In this document: positions 1 through 7,274 of the stretch, piece by piece | How positions within the stretch are numbered: the first letter of the stretch is position 1 | Layout: each line of letters opens with the position of its first letter | The notes under the pieces: model-generated | Seen by the model: the letters and a program-made list of their open reading frames with translations, nothing else | What the model was told of the DNA's origin: nothing | Database searches by the model: none | Made by a program: the position numbers and the translations under genes | Assembly: GCA_030430725.1 (NCBI GenBank) | Contig: JAUIKP010000090.1 | Location: 1-9,617 of the forward strand | DNA from: Nitrospiria bacterium | GTDB taxonomy: Bacteria; Nitrospirota; Nitrospiria; Nitrospirales; UBA8639 | Reading direction: 5' to 3' | Length of the DNA stretch: 9,617 nucleotides

Positions 1-92
1 CTCAGGTATTAACGTAATTCGGAAGAGCATAGAGCTTAACGGAAGCCGTATTGGCCTCAATCCCAACCTTCTAACCTAAAAGGATCTACTCA

Positions 93-1121
93 CTGGATTC
101 CGAGCGGTGGTCTCTCACTCTTAGCGTCGTCCTTTTTTTCATGTCCACAGCGGTCATCGGACTGGTCGGCTGGAAACTCACTCAATTGGTAGACCGGCTG
201 GCTGATCGAACAGGGATTGGCGAGGCGCTTGCGGGCGCCGTTTTCCTGGGGGCCAGTACATCCTTGCCGGGCATTGTAACTTCCGTGACAACCGCATGGG
301 GCGGTCATGCTGAATTTGCGGTGAGCCATGCTCTTGGTGGCATTGCCATACAAACGGCGTTTCTTGCCATTGCCGACATGACCTATCGGCATGCCAATCT
401 GGAGCATGCCGCCGCGTCCTCAGCCAATCTCATGAACGGGGTGCTCCTCATGAGCATGCTCTCGCTCATTTTACTCGCCATCGTTGGGCCTGAATTCAGC
501 ATGTGGAATGTTCATCCGGTCACTCCATGTGTCATCGCCATATATATTTTTGGTCTTCGGCTGGTGCATCATTCCCATGTTGCGCCACTATGGAGTCCCA
601 AGTTAACGCCCCACACGAAACCCGATAACCCGGAGGTGGGCAATTGTCATGAAAATCTTCAGAAATTATTGATGGCGTTCACTGCTTCTGCCTTGATCAT
701 TGGAACGGCCGGATGGATTCTTGCCGGTTCAGCCGTCTCTCTTGTGACTCATACCGGACTGTCTGAAACGCTTGTGGGGGGAGTCTTCACGACCATGAGT
801 ACGTCTTTGCCTGAATTGATTACCTCACTTGCCGCAGTGCGTAGGGGGGCGCTGACGCTTGCCGTAGGAGGAATTATAGGAGGCAATACCTTTGACACGC
901 TTCTTGTCGCGTTTTCCGATTTCGCCTATCAAGAAGGTTCGATTTATCATGCCACGACGAATCAGCAAGTCTATCTGATCGCTCTAACTATGCTCATGAA
1001 CGGGATTTTACTACTCGGATTGCTGCGTCGGGAGGAACATGGCATCGCCAATATCGGATTCGAAAGTTTTTGTATTTTACTTCTCTATTTGGGAGGAATC
1101 ATCATTCTCTTCCTTACCTGA
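93..1121 (+). CDS. CaCA-family sodium/calcium exchanger-like membrane protein
   Basis: Probable inner-membrane cation antiporter with two inverted alpha repeats. With a start at 93 it has 342 residues. Repeat 1 (about 53-90) carries GASTSLPG and later SHALGGIAIQT. Repeat 2 (about 229-276) carries STSLPELITS and GGIIGGNTFDT, close to the family's TSxPE and GxN motifs. A hydrophilic loop (about 160-193) with several His residues separates the two halves, and hydrophobic segments fill the rest. The frame is open from base 75. ATG 141 has only a pyrimidine run before it and would cut into the first membrane segment. CTG 93 has AAGGA eight bases upstream and restores that segment, so I prefer it; ATG 141 is the conservative alternative. 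Repeat 1 has Gly60 where exchangers carry the ion-binding Glu, whereas repeat 2 keeps Glu241. The transported ion cannot be told. It converges with the BON cluster, 64 bases away. Family is fairly sure; start and substrate are not. Confidence 0.8.
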   Translation: MDSERWSLTLSVVLFFMSTAVIGLVGWKLTQLVDRLADRTGIGEALAGAVFLGASTSLPGIVTSVTTAWGGHAEFAVSHALGGIAIQTAFLAIADMTYRHANLEHAAASSANLMNGVLLMSMLSLILLAIVGPEFSMWNVHPVTPCVIAIYIFGLRLVHHSHVAPLWSPKLTPHTKPDNPEVGNCHENLQKLLMAFTASALIIGTAGWILAGSAVSLVTHTGLSETLVGGVFTTMSTSLPELITSLAAVRRGALTLAVGGIIGGNTFDTLLVAFSDFAYQEGSIYHATTNQQVYLIALTMLMNGILLLGLLRREEHGIANIGFESFCILLLYLGGIIILFLT

Positions 1122-1185
1122 AAAATTTTAACCCCGCTTAAGATTGGTCTGGTTGGAAAGTAGAGAAGCCGGCCTCGGATCCTTT

Positions 1186-2673
1186 TTACTGCGATGAATG
1201 GGAAGTCTTTTTTGAAGGGCCCACCTTTAACCGATTGTGAACAAAACGGGCACCGGCCACAAAGGCATGTTCTTCTGCGAGGGAACGTTGTTGCCAACTT
1301 TGAACAAAACCCATCAGCGTCGCGACCCCATCTTCAACCTGGACAGAGATGGAGTGATCGGATAAAAATGGACTCCACCATAGTTGGTCTTTGATATCCT
1401 GTCGAAGTTCAGGATCGGACTTATCCTGCCACTCAACCGCATATTTCAGTCGATTATTCACAGTTGTCGCACCTTTAACACGGGAGGCGAGTAACTCTGC
1501 CCGTGATTTCTGAGATCGGGACTTTACCGTACCCTTCAGGGAGATAGCCTGATTATTGACACGGACATGGATGTCCTTATGGTCGAGCAAGGGATCATGG
1601 AGAAATACCTCCTTGACGCGTGCGGCAATATCTTTATCGGAATAATTGGGATTCGTGCGTACTTTTAAGAGGTTAATGACATTGTAAACGCCGGTTGTAT
1701 TCCAGGCATCTTCCTCGGCCGTGGTTTTGGATTGGAGGTTATCGACGATGCCGGTAAGTGTAACGAGTCCCTCCATCACTTCAATCGTGATATCCACGTT
1801 GGTTATTCTCGGATCATAGGAAAGCGCATCTTGGATGGCGTCTTGGATGGTCTCATCGGATGGTATGTGAAAGCCTGAACGGCGCATGGGTTCACTGTCA
1901 GTCCATTCTACCTTCAGGCGTTCGCCGTTGACGGATGTGATGCCATGCACCCAGGACAGCGATATAATCCTAGATTTCTCATCAACACTTCTCACGGTAC
2001 CGGATACTGTGACATGACCATCCCGAACCGTTATCGTGAAGGATGATGGATTAATCCACACATCATGATTCAGGCGTTGCAGGATTTCTTGTTTAATAGC
2101 GTTATCGGAACGATTCCTGACAGTGAGGACCGCCAACTTATCCTGAATGCCTTTCACTCCAGGCACCCCTTTAGTCACCTGAAAAGCCAATTGTTTCTCC
2201 TGCCAGGATTGAACGGTGCCGGTTAAACTGACACGGCCGTCTATGACCCTCACATTCATGTCATACAGTTCCGTTGCCGGATTTGTTAATAAGGCCGATT
2301 TCACATGTTCTTCAATTTCCTGATCTTTAGGAGGATTCGATGGATTCACGAGTATTTGATTAATGACACCGCGCACCCCCTTGATGGTTCCTGTCAGTGC
2401 TGCTGCCCGTTCCTTGGCCAGGATGTTATCCACCTCGCCCAGGAGGGTGACAATGCCTTGTTCGCTGACCACATCAATCAGATTTTCCTGTACAAGTTCG
2501 TCTCGGGCCAGCCGGTCTTCGATGGCCAGAATCATTTCCGACTCCATCATCATGTGCCGTTCTTGTCCGGCACCTCTTGCGATAGGCCAAAAAAGGAAAA
2601 TGCCGGTCAGGAAAACGACACTCACCATCGAGGCTTGTGTGATTGTAGGGCTGTTGAAGCGGAGATATGGCAT
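1186..2673 (-). CDS. Exported protein of six BON domains (second twin)
   Basis: Secreted, probably periplasmic protein made almost entirely of BON domains, at about residues 43-110, 118-184, 190-257, 273-340, 346-411 and 421-485. Each shows the family pattern of a short helix, a V-x-V-x-x-G-x-V-x-L-x-G strand pair and a closing GV..V/N..L.V segment. BON domains occur in OsmY and related envelope-stress proteins and are thought to bind phospholipid or ligands; the substrate here is unknown. The N-terminus (MPYLRF, then a hydrophobic run ending near ARGAG) looks like a Sec signal peptide. The frame opens at GTG 2691, but ATG 2673 has GAGGGA about ten bases upstream and gives 495 residues, the same length as its paralogue upstream. 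It is last of three co-directional genes, 89 bases after the small helical gene. The exact cleavage site is uncertain. Confidence 0.88.
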   Translation of the reverse strand: MPYLRFNSPTITQASMVSVVFLTGIFLFWPIARGAGQERHMMMESEMILAIEDRLARDELVQENLIDVVSEQGIVTLLGEVDNILAKERAAALTGTIKGVRGVINQILVNPSNPPKDQEIEEHVKSALLTNPATELYDMNVRVIDGRVSLTGTVQSWQEKQLAFQVTKGVPGVKGIQDKLAVLTVRNRSDNAIKQEILQRLNHDVWINPSSFTITVRDGHVTVSGTVRSVDEKSRIISLSWVHGITSVNGERLKVEWTDSEPMRRSGFHIPSDETIQDAIQDALSYDPRITNVDITIEVMEGLVTLTGIVDNLQSKTTAEEDAWNTTGVYNVINLLKVRTNPNYSDKDIAARVKEVFLHDPLLDHKDIHVRVNNQAISLKGTVKSRSQKSRAELLASRVKGATTVNNRLKYAVEWQDKSDPELRQDIKDQLWWSPFLSDHSISVQVEDGVATLMGFVQSWQQRSLAEEHAFVAGARFVHNRLKVGPSKKTSHSSQ

Positions 2674-2762
2674 AGTGTGCAATTCCCTCACAAGGTCGGA
2701 GTCAACCTCTTCTGGTTTGCAAGTGATGCGGCCTTTGTTGCGATTAATGTGTTTTTATAAAA

Positions 2763-3254
2763 TCAATTCTTTCGTCCTTCTTCCCTATATTCCGTTGCAA
2801 TTTTTTCAGATCGAGGCTTGTCCTGGAGGAGGCGGAATGTTTCGTCATAGGTGACTTCCAAGTTTGCTAGCACCGCATCCATTTCAGTCTTATTCCTCAA
2901 CCAGGGTTGAGGATCGATGACATCAAGATTTTTGGCCATACGTTCCGCGTGTTCCAGTTCCTCCGTGAGTTTCATGATGGGGGCATTTAAATCCGCTTGC
3001 TTCTCTTGATTGGAAGTCTGTGTTTGCATCTTTTGAAGGTCAGTGAGGAGCGCTCGGGATTTCTGTAGCTGTTGGTGGACGTTTTTAATGTAGGGATCAC
3101 GATTTTGTTGAACATCCTGTACCCATGTAATGGGAGGAAGAGGAGTCTGTTCGAAATTCCAGGTTTTCCCAAATGATAGATTCAAAAAAGAGAACATGCA
3201 GAGAGTTGTGCTGATGAGGCAGATGATTGATCGTTGTGAAAAGATCTGGCGCAT
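2763..3254 (-). CDS. Small exported helical protein of unknown function
   Basis: I do not recognise this 163-residue protein. Residues 1-29 form a signal peptide (MRQIFSQRS, hydrophobic core, likely cleavage after SFG). A short Pro/Trp-containing stretch follows (about 31-45). Then come charged, Gln/Glu/Lys-rich stretches at about 48-112 and 122-160 that look helical and may form a coiled coil. There are no cysteines after the signal peptide, no catalytic motif, and no lipobox at the cleavage region. The start at 3254 is well supported by AAAGGAG seven or so bases upstream. It lies between the two hexa-BON genes, 57 bases after the first and 89 before the second, all on one strand, so the three are probably one transcript and one export-dependent function. 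A periplasmic partner or adaptor for the BON proteins is a guess from position only. Confidence 0.75.
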   Translation of the reverse strand: MRQIFSQRSIICLISTTLCMFSFLNLSFGKTWNFEQTPLPPITWVQDVQQNRDPYIKNVHQQLQKSRALLTDLQKMQTQTSNQEKQADLNAPIMKLTEELEHAERMAKNLDVIDPQPWLRNKTEMDAVLANLEVTYDETFRLLQDKPRSEKIATEYREEGRKN

Positions 3255-3311
3255 ACCTACTCTCCTTTCCCAATACTTGTTGAATGTGAGAAGAAGACCA
3301 AATAAATCATC

Positions 3312-4799
3312 TCAGGTAGAATAAAAATCCGGACCATACCGCACGGTTAAGCGATTACGAACCCGTTCGGCTCCGGAATTCTGCGCGACATCTCTGGCTC
3401 GTCTCCATTCCACGATGGAGGGAACGGTTCCCATTAGGGTTACGATGCCATTGGATACGGTAACCGTAATTTCCTGGTCATACAGATCCGGATCCCACCA
3501 CAATGCACGTCTGATCTCTTCCCAAATATCTTCATCCAATTTCCCAGGCGATTGGATTTGGAGGTAATTCACGATATCCATGACACCCTTGACTCTTGCA
3601 GCGGTTCGAACAGTTTGGGAAATTTCGAGTGGAGAGTTGAGGTATCCCTCGAGAGACAGGGTTCCTCTTTTGGCTGAAATCTTAATGTCGTAGCTGTCGA
3701 TGAGAGGATGCTGATTGAACGCTTCCCGGACCCGTTTTTCCAGTTCGCGATCAGCAAGTCGCACGGGAGGACGAACTTTAATGAAACTGCGTACCCGCCA
3801 AATACCTTCCGTATTCCGTGTTATTTCTTCCGCAGCGTATTTGGCCGCCAAGTTCTTCACCATCCCAACAAGGAAAGCGGTTCCGTCGACCACACGAACG
3901 GCGATTTCAACGTCCTGAAGGCGAGGCTCATATCTGAAGGCCGTTCGTATGGCCTCTGCTGTATGGGTGTTTGATGTAAACTCTTCTTTGCGATGACGAA
4001 GCATGCTGTCCCGTGCCCACCATTTAACTTTGAGTGGATCAACGTTTACCTCCTTGACTCCACCCACCCAGGCATCTGTGTACGCGCTATTCTTTTCAGC
4101 CAGGCTCCCCACTGTACCGGTTAATGTGACATGCCCCTGGTCGACCATGATGCCGATAAGGCTTTCATGGACCCATACGTCGGATTGAAGGCGACGGAAA
4201 ATTTCCGCCTCGATTTCGGAGTCGGGACGAGAAGTCATCGGGTTAACGGTGATCCGGCTCCTGAGAGACTGAACACCTTTCACCGATTTGACCACTTCCT
4301 CAGTCAATTGCTTTTCCTGCCAACTTTCTACTGTTCCAGTCAGCATGACTCGACCCTGATCAACTTGTACGGTGATTTCATAAGAGTCTGATGCCGGATC
4401 TGCGGCTAATGCGGCGAATACCTTGGATCGTAGTTCTTTATCGCCAAGCCGGTTGGTAGGGTTCACCCCGATGATATTCATAAGAGCTTGGACCCCTCGA
4501 ATGCTGGCTACGATTTTTCCTGCACGCTCCCTGGCCAGCAGCGTAGGGACCTCTCCCGATAACATGACGACCCCATTATCCGTATGGACATCAATTCCAT
4601 CTGAGGGGACAGTCGGATCGACGAGGAAACGGCTTTCAATTGCGACGGTAATATCCTTGTCCGTAATGACATTTTGGTCCACTTTCCCCAAACCAACGGA
4701 TGGCAGGGTGATTATGAATAACATCATCCATAACAGAAGCCTTACGCGGCCTTGTGGAAAAAAGTTTCCTCTCTGCATGATTTGAGTTTGTTGAATCAT
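3312..4799 (-). CDS. Exported protein of six BON domains (first twin)
   Basis: A 495-residue paralogue of the BON protein downstream. The signal peptide is at about 1-38 (Arg-containing n-region, hydrophobic LLLWMMLFII core, end near VGLG). BON domains follow at about 46-113, 119-186, 193-260, 278-343, 349-415 and 422-488, with little else in the mature chain. The two proteins match domain by domain: domain 2 of both contains SWQEKQL, domain 3 has SDVW or HDVW and ends in KV.W or KVEW, and domain 6 has LWW. Duplication therefore followed assembly of the six-domain array. Start ATG 4799 has GGGA about seven bases upstream; the next Met (codon 8) has no ribosome site. It is first of the three-gene minus-strand cluster. 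A CRP/FNR-like palindrome and a possible promoter lie just upstream. A role in envelope or osmotic stress is inferred from the BON family; the ligand is unknown. Confidence 0.9.
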   Translation of the reverse strand: MIQQTQIMQRGNFFPQGRVRLLLWMMLFIITLPSVGLGKVDQNVITDKDITVAIESRFLVDPTVPSDGIDVHTDNGVVMLSGEVPTLLARERAGKIVASIRGVQALMNIIGVNPTNRLGDKELRSKVFAALAADPASDSYEITVQVDQGRVMLTGTVESWQEKQLTEEVVKSVKGVQSLRSRITVNPMTSRPDSEIEAEIFRRLQSDVWVHESLIGIMVDQGHVTLTGTVGSLAEKNSAYTDAWVGGVKEVNVDPLKVKWWARDSMLRHRKEEFTSNTHTAEAIRTAFRYEPRLQDVEIAVRVVDGTAFLVGMVKNLAAKYAAEEITRNTEGIWRVRSFIKVRPPVRLADRELEKRVREAFNQHPLIDSYDIKISAKRGTLSLEGYLNSPLEISQTVRTAARVKGVMDIVNYLQIQSPGKLDEDIWEEIRRALWWDPDLYDQEITVTVSNGIVTLMGTVPSIVEWRRARDVAQNSGAERVRNRLTVRYGPDFYST

Positions 4800-4817
4800 C
4801 CTTCTATCCCGATTTCT

Positions 4818-4845
4818 CTCATAGACAAGAATTGATCTTGTTCAA
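4818..4845 (-). promoter_or_regulatory. Possible sigma70-type promoter of the BON cluster
   Basis: Reading the minus strand, TTGAAC (bases 4840-4845) and TATGAG (4818-4823) are separated by 16 bases, 18 bases upstream of the BON start codon. The boxes are imperfect and were found by eye. The spacer holds a perfect 6-base dyad (ACAAGA 4825-4830, TCTTGT 4836-4841). Confidence 0.35.
4832..4845. promoter_or_regulatory. CRP/FNR-like palindrome upstream of the BON cluster
   Basis: TTGAT-CTTG-TTCAA matches the classical FNR box TTGAT-N4-ATCAA at nine of ten positions; flanking A and T extend the symmetry. It overlaps the candidate -35 element. Its centre is only about 40 bases from the start codon, so an activator at -41.5 would put the transcription start at the ATG. 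Repression, or a different promoter, is easier to reconcile. A similar site precedes creA. Confidence 0.4.
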
Positions 4846-5110
4846 TGATTAAAGCCGGAGTGCCTCCACTCAAGAGAAAATCTGCGGCCTGGAATAGTTC
4901 CGTTGGTATGACGGAAAACGCGTAGGTTCTTTGGTGAGGATAAACGAAAACGGAGAAAAATGGTCCTGTGCAAAACCCTGGATGCCCCGGGAAGTGATGG
5001 GGGTTTTAGGTTAAGTCCCTTATGCTGGAGGGAATTATGGAAATTCGGCTACTTCTCATGGTGACTCATTTTTGGAGTGCACATCAATGAAACGGTCCTT
5101 CAGCATTATC

Positions 5111-5205
5111 ATCCCTGGATCAGGGGTGAACACTTTGATCAGGGATAACCCGGCGGTCTCGAAGACCTTGAGTCATCTTCCAAGTCCGCGTGCGGACCTT
5201 TTTTT
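5111..5205 (+). ncRNA. Candidate small structured RNA ending at a terminator
   Basis: Three short hairpins follow one another on the plus strand: CCCTG/CAGGG (5113-5117 with 5121-5125), GGTCT/AGACC (5155-5159 with 5163-5167), and the terminator stem at 5184-5197 followed by seven T. ATCCCTG (5111-5117) can alternatively pair with CAGGGAT (5140-5146), giving two mutually exclusive folds. Neighbouring genes are all on the other strand, so this terminator serves no visible gene. The 5' end is not identifiable; transcription may begin well upstream. I do not recognise an RNA family, and the c-di-GMP (GEMM) consensus does not fit. Confidence 0.3.
5184..5205 (+). terminator. Intrinsic terminator, plus strand
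   Basis: A perfect GTCCG/CGGAC stem (5184-5188 with 5193-5197) around a CGTG loop is followed by C and seven T (5199-5205). The stem is GC-rich and the T run is only downstream on the plus strand, so it works in one direction. It ends a transcript with no recognised plus-strand gene upstream. Confidence 0.7.
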
Positions 5206-5270
5206 GTTTCCAAACAAAAGCGCATGCCGAGAGAACATTGGCAAAGCTACGATAAAGTTAAGTGGATACC

Positions 5271-5304
5271 AATTCCCCTGAATTTTTTATTGTTGTGGGG
5301 AATT
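5271..5304. repeat. Inverted repeat across the creA stop codon
   Basis: AATTCCCC (5271-5278) and GGGGAATT (5297-5304) are perfect 8-base complements with an 18-base loop containing the creA stop codon. Neither strand has a T run after the second arm, so it is not a standard intrinsic terminator. It could protect or define the creA mRNA 3' end. Confidence 0.5.
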
Positions 5305-5760
5305 TGACCACGATCTGATCGGCACCGTTGAGATCGAATTTTTTGGTGAACCCTCGATCACTTTATCGCTGTAGACCAGATAAATGATTGTCTGACGCTT
5401 CTTGTCGAAAAAACGAACCACTTGCAATTTTTTAAAGATGAACGAACGACTCTCATGAAACACCTTTTCACCTTCTTCAAGCTCATCGATAATTCGGATG
5501 GGGCCGACCTGGCGGCAGGCAATTGACGCGTCAGAGGTATCTTCAGCCACTCCAACCATGCCTTTGAGGCCTCCTGTCTTCGAACGACTCAGGTGGCACG
5601 TGACTCCTTCAATCTTGGGATCATCAAACGCTTCAATCACAATTTTGTGATCAGGGCCCAAAAAATTGAATTTCGTATCCACACTTCCAATTTCCTCTGC
5701 ATGACTCGAAGAGATGATCAGAGCGGAAAAGAACAGAACCTTCAAGAATATTGTCAGCAT
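5287..5760 (-). CDS. creA: CreA family exported protein
   Basis: Member of the CreA family, small periplasmic proteins found beside CreBCD in enterobacteria but often alone elsewhere; biochemical function is not established. The 157-residue chain begins with a signal peptide (cleavage likely after SHA, residue 21). The mature part holds the family signature throughout: [79 protein letters not shown] and STVPI. Cys55 and Cys82 are the only mature cysteines and could form a disulphide. The frame extends upstream to 5883, but ATG 5760 has AAAGGAG nine bases before it and places the signal peptide at the N-terminus, so it is preferred. No creBCD genes are nearby. It follows mgtE on the same strand, 164 bases away, with a CRP/FNR-like site between, so it probably has its own promoter. 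Confidence 0.93.
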   Translation of the reverse strand: MLTIFLKVLFFSALIISSSHAEEIGSVDTKFNFLGPDHKIVIEAFDDPKIEGVTCHLSRSKTGGLKGMVGVAEDTSDASIACRQVGPIRIIDELEEGEKVFHESRSFIFKKLQVVRFFDKKRQTIIYLVYSDKVIEGSPKNSISTVPIRSWSNSPQQ

Positions 5761-5785
5761 ATACGCATTCTCCTTTAACCGGTGA

Positions 5786-5799
5786 TTGACCCTGTTCAA
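5786..5799. promoter_or_regulatory. CRP/FNR-like palindrome upstream of creA
   Basis: TTGAC-CCTG-TTCAA matches the FNR box at eight of ten positions and matches the site upstream of the BON cluster at 12 of 14. It ends 25 bases before the creA start codon, the same orientation and near the same distance as the other site. Confidence 0.35.
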
Positions 5800-5924
5800 G
5801 ATGAAAAAAAACGCTGGACCGTACTTTATTCCATAGCACGTATGACTCACCACTAGACAAATTCGGAACCCTTTCATCAACAACGTCCAGGGCCATGTTC
5901 ATATTCTTTGCCGGCGGGGGACCA

Positions 5925-7274
5925 TTACAAGCCTCCTCCCTGCAGACTATCGATCACCACCCTGACAATAGAAAAATACAGAATAAGGCTTGTCACATCC
6001 GTAGTAGATGTGACCATGGGGCTACTGGCGACAGCAGGGTCTATACCGAGTTTCGCCAATAAGGCAGGAAATATTACGCCGAGGAGATTGGAGACCACAA
6101 CGACTGCAACCATTGCTAATCCAACACCCACCCCGACAACTATCCCTCCCCATGCAAAACCGATACAACCGGCGCCGATTCCCATTGTTAAGCCCAGGAA
6201 GCTCCCTACGGCCAGCTCTTTCCAGGCTGTGTCCAGCCATTGTGAGGCTTTCACCTCCTCAATTGCGAGGGCTCGAACCATCAGCATGGCGGCTTGTGCG
6301 CCGGTGTTCCCTCCGCTTCCCATTAACATGGGAATAAAAAATGTTAAGACGAGTGCGGAAGCTAGCGTTTCTTCATATACGGCGATGACACTGGAAGCAG
6401 CCAGATTAACCAGAATTAAGGCCAGAAGCCAGGGAATACGTTTGCAATATAATATCCAGACACCCGTTTCCCGATAACTGGTTTTTAATGGTTCGACAGC
6501 TGCACCTTTTTGAATGTCTTCCGTCGCTTCTTCTTCGGCCACATCCAACACATCATCGGCTGTCACAATTCCGAGTAGGATGCCTTCGGTGTCAAGGACA
6601 GGAAGTGCAAAAAGGTCATATTTTTGCATCATGCGGACGGCTTCCTCCCGATCGTCCCAGGCCGAGAGTGAGATAAAGGTTTGGTCCATGATGCTATCGA
6701 CCGTCTCCAAGGGCTCAGCTAATACAAATCGTTGTATCTCTAATGCGTCCAATAATTTCCCATTCTCATCTGTGATATAAATGGTAGAAATGGTCTCGCA
6801 TTCACGACCTTTCCAACGTATATGGGTAAGAGCTCGTTGGATGGTCCAGCCGGGAAGCACAGCCACGTAGTCAGGAGTCATTAATCGGCCGACACTTTCA
6901 TCGGGATATCCTAAGAGCTGTTGCGCTTCCTGCCGGTCTTCAGGACCTAAAAGGTTGAGTAACCGGCTAATTGCGTGGGGGGGCAATTCCTCTAATATTC
7001 CTGTCCGATCGTCAGGCCTCAGTTTTGCTAACAATTCACCCGCTTCCCTGTCGGTGAGTTCAGTCCATAATGAAGCTTGAATTTCAGGCGTCAGGTATGA
7101 AAACAGTTCGCCGAAATCATGACGAGACAGAGAATGGAATATGCGGACGCGCACGGATTTGGGGGTATGCTCCAGGGCCTCAGCTGCTTCGGGAAGCGGA
7201 AGGCCGTTCAACAGCTCTCCCAATTCCGCCCACCTTTCTTGCGCAATCAACTCTTTTACCGTAGATATCTCCAT
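5925..7274 (-). CDS. mgtE: Magnesium channel/transporter MgtE
   Basis: Dimeric inner-membrane Mg2+ channel gated by cytosolic Mg2+. The 449-residue protein has the full family order: an N-terminal helical domain (about 1-125, with LLAKLRPDDRTGILEELPP), two CBS domains (about 130-190, from VGRLMTPDYVAV, and 195-250, with LFALPVLD and LLGIVTADDVLDV), the acidic connecting helix (EEEATEDIQK), then about five membrane segments from 272. MGSGGNTGAQAAM (about 318-330) and the C-terminal DPAVASSPMV...TTDV match the pore segments; Asp426 sits where the ion-coordinating Asp432 of Thermus MgtE lies. The frame extends to 7385, but ATG 7274 has GGGAGGA seven bases upstream and starts where MgtE proteins normally start. 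It ends QGGGL. No riboswitch was recognised upstream. A decayed gene and a 7-base dyad lie in the upstream gap. Confidence 0.95.
   Translation of the reverse strand: MEISTVKELIAQERWAELGELLNGLPLPEAAEALEHTPKSVRVRIFHSLSRHDFGELFSYLTPEIQASLWTELTDREAGELLAKLRPDDRTGILEELPPHAISRLLNLLGPEDRQEAQQLLGYPDESVGRLMTPDYVAVLPGWTIQRALTHIRWKGRECETISTIYITDENGKLLDALEIQRFVLAEPLETVDSIMDQTFISLSAWDDREEAVRMMQKYDLFALPVLDTEGILLGIVTADDVLDVAEEEATEDIQKGAAVEPLKTSYRETGVWILYCKRIPWLLALILVNLAASSVIAVYEETLASALVLTFFIPMLMGSGGNTGAQAAMLMVRALAIEEVKASQWLDTAWKELAVGSFLGLTMGIGAGCIGFAWGGIVVGVGVGLAMVAVVVVSNLLGVIFPALLAKLGIDPAVASSPMVTSTTDVTSLILYFSIVRVVIDSLQGGGL

Larger units (their letters stand above)
4800..5286. other. Long intergenic gap with regulatory and structured elements
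   Basis: 487 bases separate the first BON gene from the end of creA. The left end holds the probable control region of the BON cluster (4818-4845). The right half holds three successive short hairpins on the plus strand, ending in an intrinsic terminator at 5184-5205. An imperfectly closed inverted repeat (AAAACCC at 4972-4978, GGGTTTT at 5001-5007) lies between them. Only very short reading frames are present on the plus strand, and none resembles a known protein. Bases 4860-4950 show nothing I can name. Confidence 0.6.

Noticed and set aside
2..79. Open plus-strand frame ending TAA at 77-79, possible C-terminus of a gene left of the window
   Set aside because: Only 25 codons are visible, with no recognisable motif; it may be chance.
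1122..1185. Bidirectional terminator between the converging CaCA and BON genes
   Set aside because: Only a three-base CCG/CGG stem precedes the T run near 1183; too weak to call.
4085..4400. Plus-strand frames opposite the BON genes (for example 4131-4391 and 4423-4785)
   Set aside because: They lie antisense to clear BON coding sequence and have no independent support.
4950..5015. c-di-GMP-I (GEMM) riboswitch
   Set aside because: The conserved core sequences and receptor are absent, and no plus-strand gene follows.
4960..5064. 34-codon plus-strand frame starting ATG 4960
   Set aside because: GGAG lies only four bases upstream and the product is unrecognised; coding is unsupported without conservation.
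5804..5811. Intrinsic terminator after mgtE at the run of eight T (minus strand)
   Set aside because: No hairpin lies immediately before the T run; the only complementary arms are about 60 bases apart.
5761..5883. N-terminal extension of creA
   Set aside because: It would bury the signal peptide behind 41 residues, and the strong ribosome site belongs to ATG 5760.
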